A DNA stretch of 60,408 nt. It comes from an uncultured Saprospiraceae bacterium. GTDB lineage: Bacteria > Bacteroidota > Bacteroidia > Chitinophagales > Saprospiraceae. Positions within the stretch are counted from its first letter, which is position 1. Each line of letters begins with the position of its first letter. The notes under the pieces were generated by a model. It worked only from the letters and a program-made list of their open reading frames with translations. It searched no databases and had not been told where the DNA came from. Positions 8,103 through 16,972 of this stretch are shown here, one piece after another. The position numbers and the translations under genes are program-made. The DNA is taken from NCBI GenBank assembly GCA_937941765.1, contig CALDGQ010000096.1, positions 1-60,408 on the forward strand. Direction: 5' to 3'.

Positions 8103-9398
8103 ATGCTCAAATTTCTGACATATAATTTAATGATCGTCGTTTTATTGTCTTCATGTAGGGAGGACCCATTCTCAATTGCAATTGATCTAGAGGATCCTCA
8201 GTTTGAAAAGCAATTGGTTATACATTGTTATGTTACTAGCACTACAAAAGAGGTGGTAGTTTCAATGGCTGATGCTAAAAGTATATTTGATGAAGATCAA
8301 ACATCTAATGGTGTAATTGGAAATATTAGTATTTATCAAGACGGAATTGAATTGATTGAATTTGTCGAACCAATCGCTATGACGTCACCAAATTATACAT
8401 ATAAACTACAAGACGCTTTTGGTCTACTGCCGGGTGAAATCGAATTGCGAGCATCCGCAGAAGGCTATCCAGATGTATACGCAACTCAAAAATTTCCAAC
8501 GCTAGTTCCAATAAGTAACATTGATTTTGAAAAAAATAGTTACATAAATAATCTCGGGAACGTAATCGATAAATTCGAAATTACTTTTAACGATCCAGTT
8601 GATGAAGAAAATTTTTATGAAGTTAGTGTAGTATCAATTGATTCTACTTGCTCCAGTAGTGAGGGTTTTGTTTGGGATGTAAAATATATTGAGACAAGAG
8701 ATCTTATCGCTAATAGAAGCGGTAACTACAATTCAATAACCTTGTCTGATGAAACATTCAATGGTCTACCATACACCTTGGTATTCGGTGCAAATGAGGT
8801 GCGCTCAAATGGACACAATATGCAAATTAGTTGGAAATGCATAACCAAAGAACAATATCAGTATTCAAGATCATTGGACAATTTTGAAAACCAAGAAGTA
8901 CTTGGTTCATTTGGTCAACCTGTTACTCTTTTTTCAAATACTGAAGGTGGAATTGGGTTTTTTGGATGTGCTGCACACAAAACATATGCTTTGTCAGATT
9001 TTGAACCATATGTTTATAACAAAGTGAATGTAAATTTTTCTGGCGGAGATAACTTTGAGGCATGTGCTATGCTAGCAAATCTAAGAAATGCAGATAGCTC
9101 AAGTTTTGATTTATTAGCACAAGCCATCACTAGTGAAGAATTAATAGGTAGTATACGGATGCGGATAGAGAATCTTACTACTGGATTGAATGAAGGAGTT
9201 ATTCAATTTTATAGGTCAACAACAAATGGAAATGATGTTTTTTCTGTTTCGGAGGTACCTATTCTTATTACTACGTTTGACGAAGAAAAGAACATTATAT
9301 CAGGCAGTTTTAATGGAACTTTATTTAATCAAGATTCAACTGAAATGCTGACTATGAACCCATTGTATTTTAATATGAATTATAGAGATTTAGAGTAA
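8103..9398 (+). CDS. DUF4249 lipoprotein, paralogue 1
   Basis: 431 residues from the ATG at 8103; a TTG at 8100 immediately before it is a less likely start. Lipoprotein signal with lipobox LLSSC (Cys18), then DPFSIAIDL and the family opening LVIHCYV. DUF4249 proteins are typically found beside TonB-dependent receptors and are thought to be surface or periplasmic partners; the biochemical role is unknown. The 3-nt gap to the receptor implies translational coupling. This copy is clearly more divergent than the two that follow, though it keeps the block SRSL-FENQEVLGSFGQPV. Confidence 0.85.
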   Translation: MLKFLTYNLMIVVLLSSCREDPFSIAIDLEDPQFEKQLVIHCYVTSTTKEVVVSMADAKSIFDEDQTSNGVIGNISIYQDGIELIEFVEPIAMTSPNYTYKLQDAFGLLPGEIELRASAEGYPDVYATQKFPTLVPISNIDFEKNSYINNLGNVIDKFEITFNDPVDEENFYEVSVVSIDSTCSSSEGFVWDVKYIETRDLIANRSGNYNSITLSDETFNGLPYTLVFGANEVRSNGHNMQISWKCITKEQYQYSRSLDNFENQEVLGSFGQPVTLFSNTEGGIGFFGCAAHKTYALSDFEPYVYNKVNVNFSGGDNFEACAMLANLRNADSSSFDLLAQAITSEELIGSIRMRIENLTTGLNEGVIQFYRSTTNGNDVFSVSEVPILITTFDEEKNIISGSFNGTLFNQDSTEMLTMNPLYFNMNYRDLE

Positions 9399-9424
9399 CC
9401 CTTAATTCTAAAAAACTAAATAAG

Positions 9425-10726
9425 ATGAAATTTTTTAAATTAATTTACACCTTGTTTTTGTCAATTATTTTTTTGACTGGATGTGGTGGAGGAGATCCAT
9501 TCTCAGTAGTCCTAGATGTAGACCCACCAGAGCATGTTAAACAATTGGCTGTACATTGTTATGTTACAGATAGAAGTTCGGTTTTATATGCTGGCTTGTC
9601 AGAATCAAGAGGATTATTAGATGTGAATGAAGAAATTGGAAATGTGCCTGATGGAAATTTAAGTCTATATAATGATGGAGCTAAGCTTTTTGATTATGAA
9701 CCAAACGATAATACCGATTGGTTCGTAAATTTTGCATATGATAACAACGGACCTTTTGGGACTAAAGATGGTGTGATGGAAATACGAGCGAGTGCTCCTG
9801 GATATCCAGAATTGACGGCTACTCAAACTTTCCCCAATTTCGTTCCATTGACGGATTTGAAATTTGAAAGAGATGGTACGATCAATATTGATGGAGAGAA
9901 ATTGGATGCGGTAGAAATTACTTTTAAAGATCCAGCGGGCGAAGAAAATTACTATGAGATAGGATTGGTAACAGTGGACTCTTCTTGTATTAGTGGAGAA
10001 ACGGTACTCAATCGAGTATATTTCGAAACACAAAATTTAAATGTAGAAAGAAGTGGTGATTATGACGGCATATTGTTATCAGATGTCGGATTTGATGGAT
10101 CAGAATATAAAATTGTCCTTGGTACCTATAATAATTTTAATAATGAAGAAGAACTTTCTTTAGTTTGGAAATGTATCTCAAAAGACCACTACGAGTATTC
10201 TAGATCTTTGCGTGCTTTTTCTGACAATCAAGATTTAGGTGGATTTGCTCAGCCTATTTCCATCTTTTCGAATGTTGAAAATGGCTTGGGAATTTTTACT
10301 TGTGGTAGAGAGGAAGTATATCCTGTATTAATATCGGATTTACCGGATGTAGAACCTAATATACTGACTGCCACTTTTAATGGAGATGATTATGAACCTT
10401 GCGATATTGAAGCTTATGGAGGTGGTGCCAATGAATATTTTAATATCAATTCAAATGATGGTAATTATTCACTAAATTTGTTTATAAATGATCTGGTGGT
10501 TGGTGTGATTGGAGCAGGAACGAACTCAATTTTTCAAGTAAACGTTTATGACAATTCCAATCAACAAGGTTATAATACAATTGGCGACGGAGATTTCGAA
10601 ATTACAGAACACAATGAAGATACCAAGTTTGTAACTGGAACTTACTCCGGAACTTTATCAAACCCAACAGATCCAAATGATAACATTGAAGTAGATTTAA
10701 TGTTTGAAGTGACTTATCAAGATTAA
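9425..10726 (+). CDS. DUF4249 lipoprotein, paralogue 2
   Basis: 433 residues with lipobox LTGC followed by GGGDPFSVVLDVDPPEHVK. Same architecture as the preceding gene and very similar to the next one: both share VVLDVDPPEHVKQLAVHCYV and the block DHYEYSRSLRAF followed by NQDLGGFAQPISIFS. It starts 26 nt after the previous stop and belongs to the same operon as the TonB receptor. Divergence from the sister copy concentrates in the C-terminal 120 residues. Function unknown beyond association with the receptor. Confidence 0.85.
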   Translation: MKFFKLIYTLFLSIIFLTGCGGGDPFSVVLDVDPPEHVKQLAVHCYVTDRSSVLYAGLSESRGLLDVNEEIGNVPDGNLSLYNDGAKLFDYEPNDNTDWFVNFAYDNNGPFGTKDGVMEIRASAPGYPELTATQTFPNFVPLTDLKFERDGTINIDGEKLDAVEITFKDPAGEENYYEIGLVTVDSSCISGETVLNRVYFETQNLNVERSGDYDGILLSDVGFDGSEYKIVLGTYNNFNNEEELSLVWKCISKDHYEYSRSLRAFSDNQDLGGFAQPISIFSNVENGLGIFTCGREEVYPVLISDLPDVEPNILTATFNGDDYEPCDIEAYGGGANEYFNINSNDGNYSLNLFINDLVVGVIGAGTNSIFQVNVYDNSNQQGYNTIGDGDFEITEHNEDTKFVTGTYSGTLSNPTDPNDNIEVDLMFEVTYQD

Positions 10727-10764
10727 GTAAATTTATTGTTAAGATACTTTGCAAAACTAGCTAA

Positions 10765-12066
10765 ATGAAAAATCAATATTTAATAACTTTGTTTTTAGCA
10801 TCTATACTTTTGTTAAATGGATGTGGAGATGATCCATTTTCTGTAGTCTTAGATGTCGATCCACCAGAGCATGTTAAACAATTGGCAGTACATTGTTATG
10901 TTACAGATAAACAAACAACATTATTTGCTGGCTTGTCTGAATCACGAGCTTTGCTAGATGTAAACGAGGAATTGGGAAATGTACCAGATGGAACCATTAG
11001 TTTATATAATGAAGGGACCAAATTATTTGATTTTGAATCAACCAACGTTTCCAATTGGTATATCAATCACTCTTATGACAATACAACCCCTTTTGGAGTG
11101 AAAGATGGTGTGATGGAGCTCCTAGCAAATGCACCTGGATATCCAGAACTAAGAGCGACGCAAACTTTTCCTGATTTTGTACCAATTACCGATTTGAAGT
11201 TCGAAAAAGAGGGAACGATTGATATTGATGGTTTTAAATTAGATGCGGTAGAAATTACATTTGATGATCCAGCAGGAGTAGAAAATTTTTATGAAATCGG
11301 ATTGGTTGCGGTCGATTCTTCCTGCATTAATGGAGAAATTTACATCAATCGAGTTTATTTTGAAACCCAAAATTTGAATGCGGAAAGAAGTGGTGATTAT
11401 GACGGTGTTTTGTTATCAGATATTGGCTTTGATGGGTCAGAATATAAAATCGTTTTAGGGATTTATGGAAATTTTGATGAAGACAGAAATCTATCTGTAG
11501 TTTGGAAATGTATCTCAAAAGATCATTATGAATATTCCAGATCGCTTCGTGCATTTACAGACAATCAAGACCTTGGTGGATTCGCTCAGCCCATTTCCAT
11601 CTTCTCAAATGTTGAAAATGGACTAGGTATTTTCACTTGTGCGAGAGAAGAAATTTATACTGCGTTGTCAGCTAGCACCGAAAATGATCCAAATAATTTA
11701 ACTGGAATAATTGATGGAACTCCTTACGAACCATGTGATATTGATTCATACGACAATGGAGGAACGGGTGCTAATAAATTTCGGATTAATTCGAATGATG
11801 GTGTAAAAACATTAAGTTTTGGATTGTCTGATATAGTAGTAGGAGAGATTGGTCCTGATACTGGAACTACCTTCTACGTTTACTTTTATGATAGCTTTAA
11901 TGACAAAAATTATTTCTATGAAGAAGGAGTGTTAGAAATCACAAGTCATGACGACGACTTAAATTTTGTAACAGGTACATTTAATGGAGTTTTGAGAAAT
12001 TCAAATGGTGTAAATGATGAAATCGAAGTAGAAGATGTAATATTTGAAGTTACTTACAGCGATTAA
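10765..12066 (+). CDS. DUF4249 lipoprotein, paralogue 3
   Basis: 433 residues, lipobox LNGC then GDDPFSVVLDV. A tandem duplicate of the preceding gene of equal length, with near-identical blocks in the N-terminal two thirds and a more variable C-terminal part (residues about 305-420). It begins 38 nt after its neighbour. Last gene of the receptor operon; it ends 6 nt before the end of the convergent NUDIX gene, leaving no room for a conventional terminator. Confidence 0.85.
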   Translation: MKNQYLITLFLASILLLNGCGDDPFSVVLDVDPPEHVKQLAVHCYVTDKQTTLFAGLSESRALLDVNEELGNVPDGTISLYNEGTKLFDFESTNVSNWYINHSYDNTTPFGVKDGVMELLANAPGYPELRATQTFPDFVPITDLKFEKEGTIDIDGFKLDAVEITFDDPAGVENFYEIGLVAVDSSCINGEIYINRVYFETQNLNAERSGDYDGVLLSDIGFDGSEYKIVLGIYGNFDEDRNLSVVWKCISKDHYEYSRSLRAFTDNQDLGGFAQPISIFSNVENGLGIFTCAREEIYTALSASTENDPNNLTGIIDGTPYEPCDIDSYDNGGTGANKFRINSNDGVKTLSFGLSDIVVGEIGPDTGTTFYVYFYDSFNDKNYFYEEGVLEITSHDDDLNFVTGTFNGVLRNSNGVNDEIEVEDVIFEVTYSD

Positions 12067-12072
12067 ATGCGA

Positions 12073-12621
12073 TTAAAGCATCCCTTTTTCCAACATCATC
12101 TGCACTTTAAAAATAGAAGCAACTGCTAAGGCATCTGTTATCTCTCCGTTCATCGCCATTTGAAATACTTCTTCAAAAGGCAATTTTTTGACAACCAAAT
12201 CTTCACTTTCTTCAGGTTCTGCTTCACCAATTTCCAAGTCCTGTGCAACATAAGTTATCGATGCTTCATCTGACACTGAATTAGACATATGCATATCTAA
12301 AATCTTGGTCCACTTTTTTGCAGTCACACCTGTTTCTTCTTTCAATTCTCTTTTCGCTGAATCAATCGGATCCACTCCAATCAGTCCACCACCTTCTGGT
12401 ATTTCCCATGAGTAAGCTTCCAATGTGTAGCGATATTGTCCAACAATCCAAGTATTTAAATCTTTATCCAAAGGTACAATGGCAATCGCTAAATTCTTAA
12501 AATGCACCATTCCATATATGCCTTTGCCACCACCAGGGTTAATGACATCTCGGTGTGTGACTTGTATCCAAGGATTGTCGTATCGTATTTCGTTTGTTAA
12601 GGTTTTCCAAGGATTTTTCAT
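12073..12621 (-). CDS. NUDIX hydrolase (ADP-sugar pyrophosphatase-like)
   Basis: 182 residues. The Nudix box GVDPIDSAKRELKEETGV retains the metal-binding REL-x-EE-x-G core, but the upstream Glu of the consensus GX5EX7REUXEEXGU is Val. The preceding WEIPEGGG and the overall fold order (YRYTLEAYSWEIPEGGG) resemble ADP-ribose/ADP-sugar pyrophosphatases, which cleave nucleoside diphosphates linked to sugars. Cytosolic housecleaning or nucleotide-sugar turnover is the likely role; the exact substrate cannot be read from sequence. Stands alone, convergent with the DUF4249 genes. Confidence 0.88.
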   Translation of the reverse strand: MKNPWKTLTNEIRYDNPWIQVTHRDVINPGGGKGIYGMVHFKNLAIAIVPLDKDLNTWIVGQYRYTLEAYSWEIPEGGGLIGVDPIDSAKRELKEETGVTAKKWTKILDMHMSNSVSDEASITYVAQDLEIGEAEPEESEDLVVKKLPFEEVFQMAMNGEITDALAVASIFKVQMMLEKGML

Positions 12622-12700
12622 TGAAACTAAATTTAATATAGACTTTGAGAATTATGAATGAAAAATTATAAATATGACTCTGTTTCGCAAACTCACGTTG

Positions 12701-12816
12701 GACTGTGCGAAAATCCCCAAAAGCAAAGAGGTTAGAAACCTTTTGCTCGTATACCGTGTGTGTTACGAGATGAAGGTTTCTAACCTCTCATCTCGAACGA
12801 GTATTTTCGTACAGTC
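12701..12816. repeat. REPIN-like palindromic element, copy 2
   Basis: Ends GACTGTGCGAAAAT (12701-12714) and ATTTTCGTACAGTC (12803-12816), with one mismatch in the inverted pair. Inner arms AGAGGTTAGAAACCTT and AAGGTTTCTAACCTCT are perfect inverted copies. The interior is almost identical to the copy at 49221. The octamer TCACGTTG lies directly outside both ends (12693-12700 and 12817-12824), which could be a target-site duplication, although element ends in other copies have a similar ACGT sequence. Confidence 0.85.
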
Positions 12817-12896
12817 TCACGTTGGAACCGGAATGGGCGTCCTATTTTTAATTTTTAATTATACATTTTACATTCAAATTTTTCAGAAAAAATTTG

Positions 12897-13688
12897 CTAA
12901 ATATACCCACGAGCCCAATACCCCAACATCCCAAACCATTCTTTAATCATTAATTCCCAACGATAAAAACCGAGATTATTTGGTGTAAAAAGAGATTCAG
13001 GATGCATCCGCGTACGCTCACTTTCATAGTCCACACAATAAGGCGTAAAAGCAATGTTTTCTTTTTTAAAGCAAGCCATTGATCGACGCATGTGCCATGC
13101 AGAAGTAATCAGTAAACATCGTGCTCCCGGATAATTGGCTTTCAAAATTGCGCCAGTAAATTCTGCATTTTCTTTCGTATTTCGGGATTTACCTTCTATG
13201 ATCAAATCTTCAGCAGGAACCCCCATTTTTTCTAAGAAAACCACAATTTTTTCTGCTTCTGAAACTTGCTCTTCCAATAAATTTCCAGCACCACCTGTCA
13301 ACAATAGTTTCTTTATTTTACCTTGTTTATACAACTCGAGCGTTTGTGTGAACCTATTAGCACGAGCACTAAAATTATACCGACCTTCTTGATATTGAAT
13401 ATTGAAATCCGAGTAACCACCTAGCAAAATTCCAATATCATAAGGCTCAGAAATATCTTTAGCTTGAATAGATTCTGGCTCCCAAAGATTCATGACTTGA
13501 TTGAGAATAAAGTGATTCGTAAAAAAAACAAGTAATGTAACACTACTTAATAAAGTAATGCGTTTCCATTTTTTGCTTTTTAAAAACAAACTGGAAAGCG
13601 ACAACGCTACCACCCAATTTAATGGCTGAATTAAAACGTATAAAACTTTGCTGACTACGAAAAACATATTGTTAGGATTTTTATCCAC
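12897..13688 (-). CDS. YdcF/SanA-family (DUF218) membrane protein
   Basis: 263 residues. Two hydrophobic segments near the N-terminus (about 10-30 and 38-58) are followed by a DUF218 domain: DIGILLGGYSDFN, RANRFTQTLELYKQGKIKKLLLTGG, IIEGKSRNTKENAEF and LITSAWHMRRSMACFKK. These are the conserved landmarks of the ElyC/SanA/YdcF family, members of which influence cell-envelope integrity; their enzymatic activity is unsettled. The start overlaps the 3' end of the rhomboid gene by 8 nt, so the two are co-transcribed, rhomboid first. Confidence 0.88.
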   Translation of the reverse strand: MDKNPNNMFFVVSKVLYVLIQPLNWVVALSLSSLFLKSKKWKRITLLSSVTLLVFFTNHFILNQVMNLWEPESIQAKDISEPYDIGILLGGYSDFNIQYQEGRYNFSARANRFTQTLELYKQGKIKKLLLTGGAGNLLEEQVSEAEKIVVFLEKMGVPAEDLIIEGKSRNTKENAEFTGAILKANYPGARCLLITSAWHMRRSMACFKKENIAFTPYCVDYESERTRMHPESLFTPNNLGFYRWELMIKEWFGMLGYWARGYI

Positions 13689-14328
13689 CTAAAAAGCTAG
13701 GCATTTTTGGACCTTCCATTAATCGTTCAATAACAAATCCCATTACATCAGGATTTAATAATAGAATGCCCGCCATTACAAATACAAAACCATAAACAGC
13801 ACCCCAAAAGTGGGCATTGTGACCGATATTATCTGACTGACGTTTATCCATATAAGATGAGTAAAATAGATAGGCAACTGCAAATAAAATGGATGGCAAC
13901 GGCGGAAAAATAAACCATTCCCAAGGATTGAAAATTACAAATGCCAAAACCATTGCAGAAGTTGCACCGGAGGCTCCTAGTGAATTGTAACCAGGATTGT
14001 CAGCAGATTTCATGTAGGTAGAAATACAAGAAACAACAATAGCAGAAAGATAGAATAAAATATAAATTCCACCTGCTGCAGAACCAAATATTTGTTGAAA
14101 ATAACTTTCTATAGTTGAACCAAATTGCCATAACACAAACATATTTATGAACAAGTGATTTTGATCTCCATGAATAAATCCATGTGAAATAAAACGATAC
14201 CATTCTCCCCGATGCTTGACACTATATGGATTGAACATCAATTTGTTTTTCAATTCATGATTGTTGAATGCTAATAATGAAAGACCAATAGTGATTGCAA
14301 GCAAAACGTAGGTTAACTTAAAGCCCAT
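13681..14328 (-). CDS. Rhomboid-family intramembrane serine protease
   Basis: 215 residues with about six membrane segments. The catalytic Ser is S120 in LGASGATSA (GxSG motif) and the partner His is H173 in NAHFWGAVYGF. The HG...H-F-N segment FISHGFIHGDQNHLFINMF in the first luminal region is also typical. It would cleave membrane-anchored substrates within the inner membrane; substrates are unknown. First gene of a two-gene unit with the overlapping YdcF-like gene. Confidence 0.93.
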   Translation of the reverse strand: MGFKLTYVLLAITIGLSLLAFNNHELKNKLMFNPYSVKHRGEWYRFISHGFIHGDQNHLFINMFVLWQFGSTIESYFQQIFGSAAGGIYILFYLSAIVVSCISTYMKSADNPGYNSLGASGATSAMVLAFVIFNPWEWFIFPPLPSILFAVAYLFYSSYMDKRQSDNIGHNAHFWGAVYGFVFVMAGILLLNPDVMGFVIERLMEGPKMPSFLGG

Positions 14329-14377
14329 AGTTTAATTCTTTTATTAATACGTGATTTTTGAAATGCAAAGGTATAAA

Positions 14378-14851
14378 TTATTCATTGTGGTAGGGGAGAT
14401 TTCTCAAAATGGTCATCGCACGATACAGCTGTTCCATAAAGATTACTCTTATAATTTGATGAGAATAGGTCATTTTTGATAAAGAAAGCAAGTGATTTGC
14501 TCTTTTTTTGATAGCATCAGAAAAACCATAAGCGCCTCCAATGACAAATACAATTCTCTTAGAACTGTGTTGAAATTGTTGATCCATGAAAGCTGCAAAT
14601 TTTTTAGAATCCATTTCTTTTCCTCGCTCATCCAATAAAATCAACGTGTCTGTGGGAAGAATTTTATTTAAAAATTGAACGCCTTCTTTTTCCTTCAGTT
14701 GGTCAGCAGACAACGTTCCAGCTTTTTTAATATCTGCAAATACTAGCGTTTCTAATTTGATGAAATGCTTCAGTCTTTTTTCGTAAACCCCGACCCCTTC
14801 TTTTATAAATGGAAAAGAAGTTTTTCCAATCATCCAAAATGCTACTTTCAT
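14378..14851 (-). CDS. rlmH: 23S rRNA (pseudouridine1915-N3)-methyltransferase
   Basis: SPOUT-class methyltransferase that modifies pseudouridine 1915 in helix 69 of 23S rRNA. 157 residues, the usual length. The C-terminal trefoil knot is recognisable: FVIGGAYGFSDAIKKRA, LSLSKMTYSHQIIRVIFMEQLYRA and the terminal PYHNE. N-terminus MKVAFWMIGKT fits the conserved family opening, supporting the start at 14851. Upstream lies a short region filled with CCTTGAAAGGG repeats. Confidence 0.95.
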   Translation of the reverse strand: MKVAFWMIGKTSFPFIKEGVGVYEKRLKHFIKLETLVFADIKKAGTLSADQLKEKEGVQFLNKILPTDTLILLDERGKEMDSKKFAAFMDQQFQHSSKRIVFVIGGAYGFSDAIKKRANHLLSLSKMTYSHQIIRVIFMEQLYRAMTILRNLPYHNE

Positions 14852-14873
14852 TTATCGTTGTTTAATATTTACA

Positions 14874-15130
14874 CCTTGAAAGGGTTTTCTTGTTTTATAC
14901 CTTGAAAGGGTTTTTCTCAATTTTAAAATCGAAAGGTACTTTTAAATATTTCACTAAATTATCCATAAAAAATAGAAACCCTTTTAAGGATAGTAGTATA
15001 ATTTTGAACCATCGATTAACTAGCCTTGAAAGGGCATTTTTCTTTTATTAATCCGAATGCTTCATAAGGAAATCTGTATAACATTATGATTTCGAAGCCC
15101 TTTCAAGGTTTAATTTCTGCCCTTTCAAGG
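14874..15130. repeat. Cluster of five CCTTGAAAGGG units in both orientations
   Basis: CCTTGAAAGGG occurs at 14874-14884, 14900-14910 and 15024-15034, and its reverse complement CCCTTTCAAGG at 15098-15108 and 15120-15130. A variant, CCCTTTTAAGGA, lies near 14989. The unit is itself nearly palindromic (CCTT/AAGG). The last copy ends just before the stop codon of the SWIM gene. The cluster fills the 280 bp between the SWIM gene and rlmH, both on the minus strand. It could be an operator array or a terminator/RNA structure. Confidence 0.8.
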
Positions 15131-15131
15131 A

Positions 15132-16820
15132 TCAAAAGTCAGCCAATTCTTCCATCAAAGAATGTCTTTCCGCAAAATTATCTCGACACATACGGACCAA
15201 CTCTTTTGCTAATATTTTATGATCCAATTTTTCTAAATGAGCAATTGTAGAACGAACTTTAACGGAAGTTTGTCGACCAATATGACTTCTTAAAAATGAA
15301 CCTATTATTTTAGTGTACAGTTTGTTGGTTTTATTTGAATTAAATTCGAAAAGTTGAACATCATATTTTTGAAGTAATTCTAATGAACGGATATTCGAAA
15401 TATAATTAATCAGCTCATCAAACATTTTTTCTTCAGCATAAATTTTTGCAACTACATTTCTTTTCTCAATTGAAAATTTACCCAATTTCATCTGTTCAAT
15501 CAATGTTGCTCGCACGGATGGCCAATTGTTGGTGACGGCTTTTTTTGCCATTTCAAAAAACGTAAAATCATAGGTGCTTGTGAATCGAGCGATGGCAAAT
15601 TCATAAGTAGCTTCCATGTCATTTTCCAAAATACTGATTTCCAAAAGATATTCTTGCAGCATTGCTTTTTGATGCGTATTGGGTTCTTTTTGCAATCCAG
15701 AAAATGCTAATTGTTTTCCACGTTTATAGTTATTACTACGCAATGCATTCTCAACTGCCAAAATTAAAATATCAAGATGAGCGAGGTTTTCATTGACAAC
15801 TTGTTCTATCATTTTTTCTTGACCTAATTTTTCTAGAAATGCAATTTTCGTAGAAACAAGATTGACAGCGGTGTGCTGTAATAAAGTGCCTTCAACGATC
15901 GCTTTATCAATCACATCAATCAAGTGGATTTGGCGATCTTTTGTAGTTCCCATAATTTGCAGGATACTTAAAAACTGATCTGGAATTTCGTAAGTAAAGA
16001 AAAGCGAATTTAAAAAACGATCACAAGTATAATTCCAAATTGCTTCTGAAAGGGCAGGAGGGATTTTGGAAACCGCTAAATCTTTGAAACTAAGAAATTG
16101 CTTACTGATCGCTATATTTAAGTTTTTCTTTCCTTCTGCTTCTCTTTGTAGAATAGGAATTATATTGTTAAAAATGGCTTTGGAAATAGAAAATGCTTCT
16201 AAATAATTTTTAATAGCAATATTTTTATCAACTTGATCGTGTAATTCTGTAAGCATAGCCAAAATTTGCCGCATGCCAGTTAGCGATATTTTACGAGAAT
16301 TTTTACTAACAGAATTAATGCACGATTGAATCAACTGTCCATACTTTTCTACATCATTTAGAATCTCCACTTTACCCACAAATCGTGCTTTTAGTGCCAA
16401 TGAAAAAGCCTTGTTATTTCTTGCGTAATCTCTAAGAAAATCATTTAATTCTTCACTGGAAACACTTTTGAGAATAGAGGCAGTCGTCAATTTTTTAGGA
16501 ATAGTTGGAGTCGATCTGCTTGGCTTTCTTTTGGCCTTTTCTTGTTTTTTAACAGCAATAATCGAAAGTAATGTTGCTGCAATATGTACACAAATATCTT
16601 TTGAACTGGCCTTTTCACAATCACAGGTAGTTGCTTTTACATTTTGACCAACCAACATCACTTCAACTTCATAAGTGGTACCATCTATTATTTGACTTAC
16701 CCAAAGATTCTTTTCGAATTCTTCCAATCGCTTCAAGCCATTTGAATCAATTAGGCGTTCTCCTCCCTGTAAAATCTCATCATTTACGTTTAATTCGATA
16801 TTCTTTAGGGGAAAATTCAT
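15132..16820 (-). CDS. SWIM zinc-finger domain protein
   Basis: 562 residues from the ATG at 16820; an in-frame TTG six bases upstream is less likely. A SWIM zinc finger lies near the N-terminus with ligands C66, C68, C77 and H79 (CDCEKASSKDICVHIAATLL). The remainder is a long, alpha-helical region rich in paired helices, resembling TPR-like scaffolds, with no enzymatic motif I recognise. SWIM fingers bind DNA or proteins. In other bacteria such proteins sit beside MoxR/VWA genes, which are absent here. Function unknown. Confidence 0.82.
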   Translation of the reverse strand: MNFPLKNIELNVNDEILQGGERLIDSNGLKRLEEFEKNLWVSQIIDGTTYEVEVMLVGQNVKATTCDCEKASSKDICVHIAATLLSIIAVKKQEKAKRKPSRSTPTIPKKLTTASILKSVSSEELNDFLRDYARNNKAFSLALKARFVGKVEILNDVEKYGQLIQSCINSVSKNSRKISLTGMRQILAMLTELHDQVDKNIAIKNYLEAFSISKAIFNNIIPILQREAEGKKNLNIAISKQFLSFKDLAVSKIPPALSEAIWNYTCDRFLNSLFFTYEIPDQFLSILQIMGTTKDRQIHLIDVIDKAIVEGTLLQHTAVNLVSTKIAFLEKLGQEKMIEQVVNENLAHLDILILAVENALRSNNYKRGKQLAFSGLQKEPNTHQKAMLQEYLLEISILENDMEATYEFAIARFTSTYDFTFFEMAKKAVTNNWPSVRATLIEQMKLGKFSIEKRNVVAKIYAEEKMFDELINYISNIRSLELLQKYDVQLFEFNSNKTNKLYTKIIGSFLRSHIGRQTSVKVRSTIAHLEKLDHKILAKELVRMCRDNFAERHSLMEELADF

Positions 16821-16972
16821 AAACAATTATTGTAAATCTTTAGTTTTAATTGAGTGATTGTGATAAATTGCGGTACACTTAAAATTGTGTGGAACAAACT
16901 TTAAAAATAGAAACATTACCGTACAATTACAATTTCTGAGAGTTTCAATAATTAAATAATTTTAGTCAAATT

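Noticed and set aside
9665..10033. 122-codon minus-strand open frame
   Set aside because: It is antisense to the second DUF4249 gene, whose frame is supported by paralogues on both sides.
12674..12946. 90-codon open frame on the plus strand
   Set aside because: It is translated REPIN-like repeat sequence; the same peptide appears in the frame at 49108-49422. No independent coding evidence.
14874..15130. Possible CRISPR array
   Set aside because: The units are only 11 bp, in mixed orientation, with unequal spacing, and no cas genes are present.
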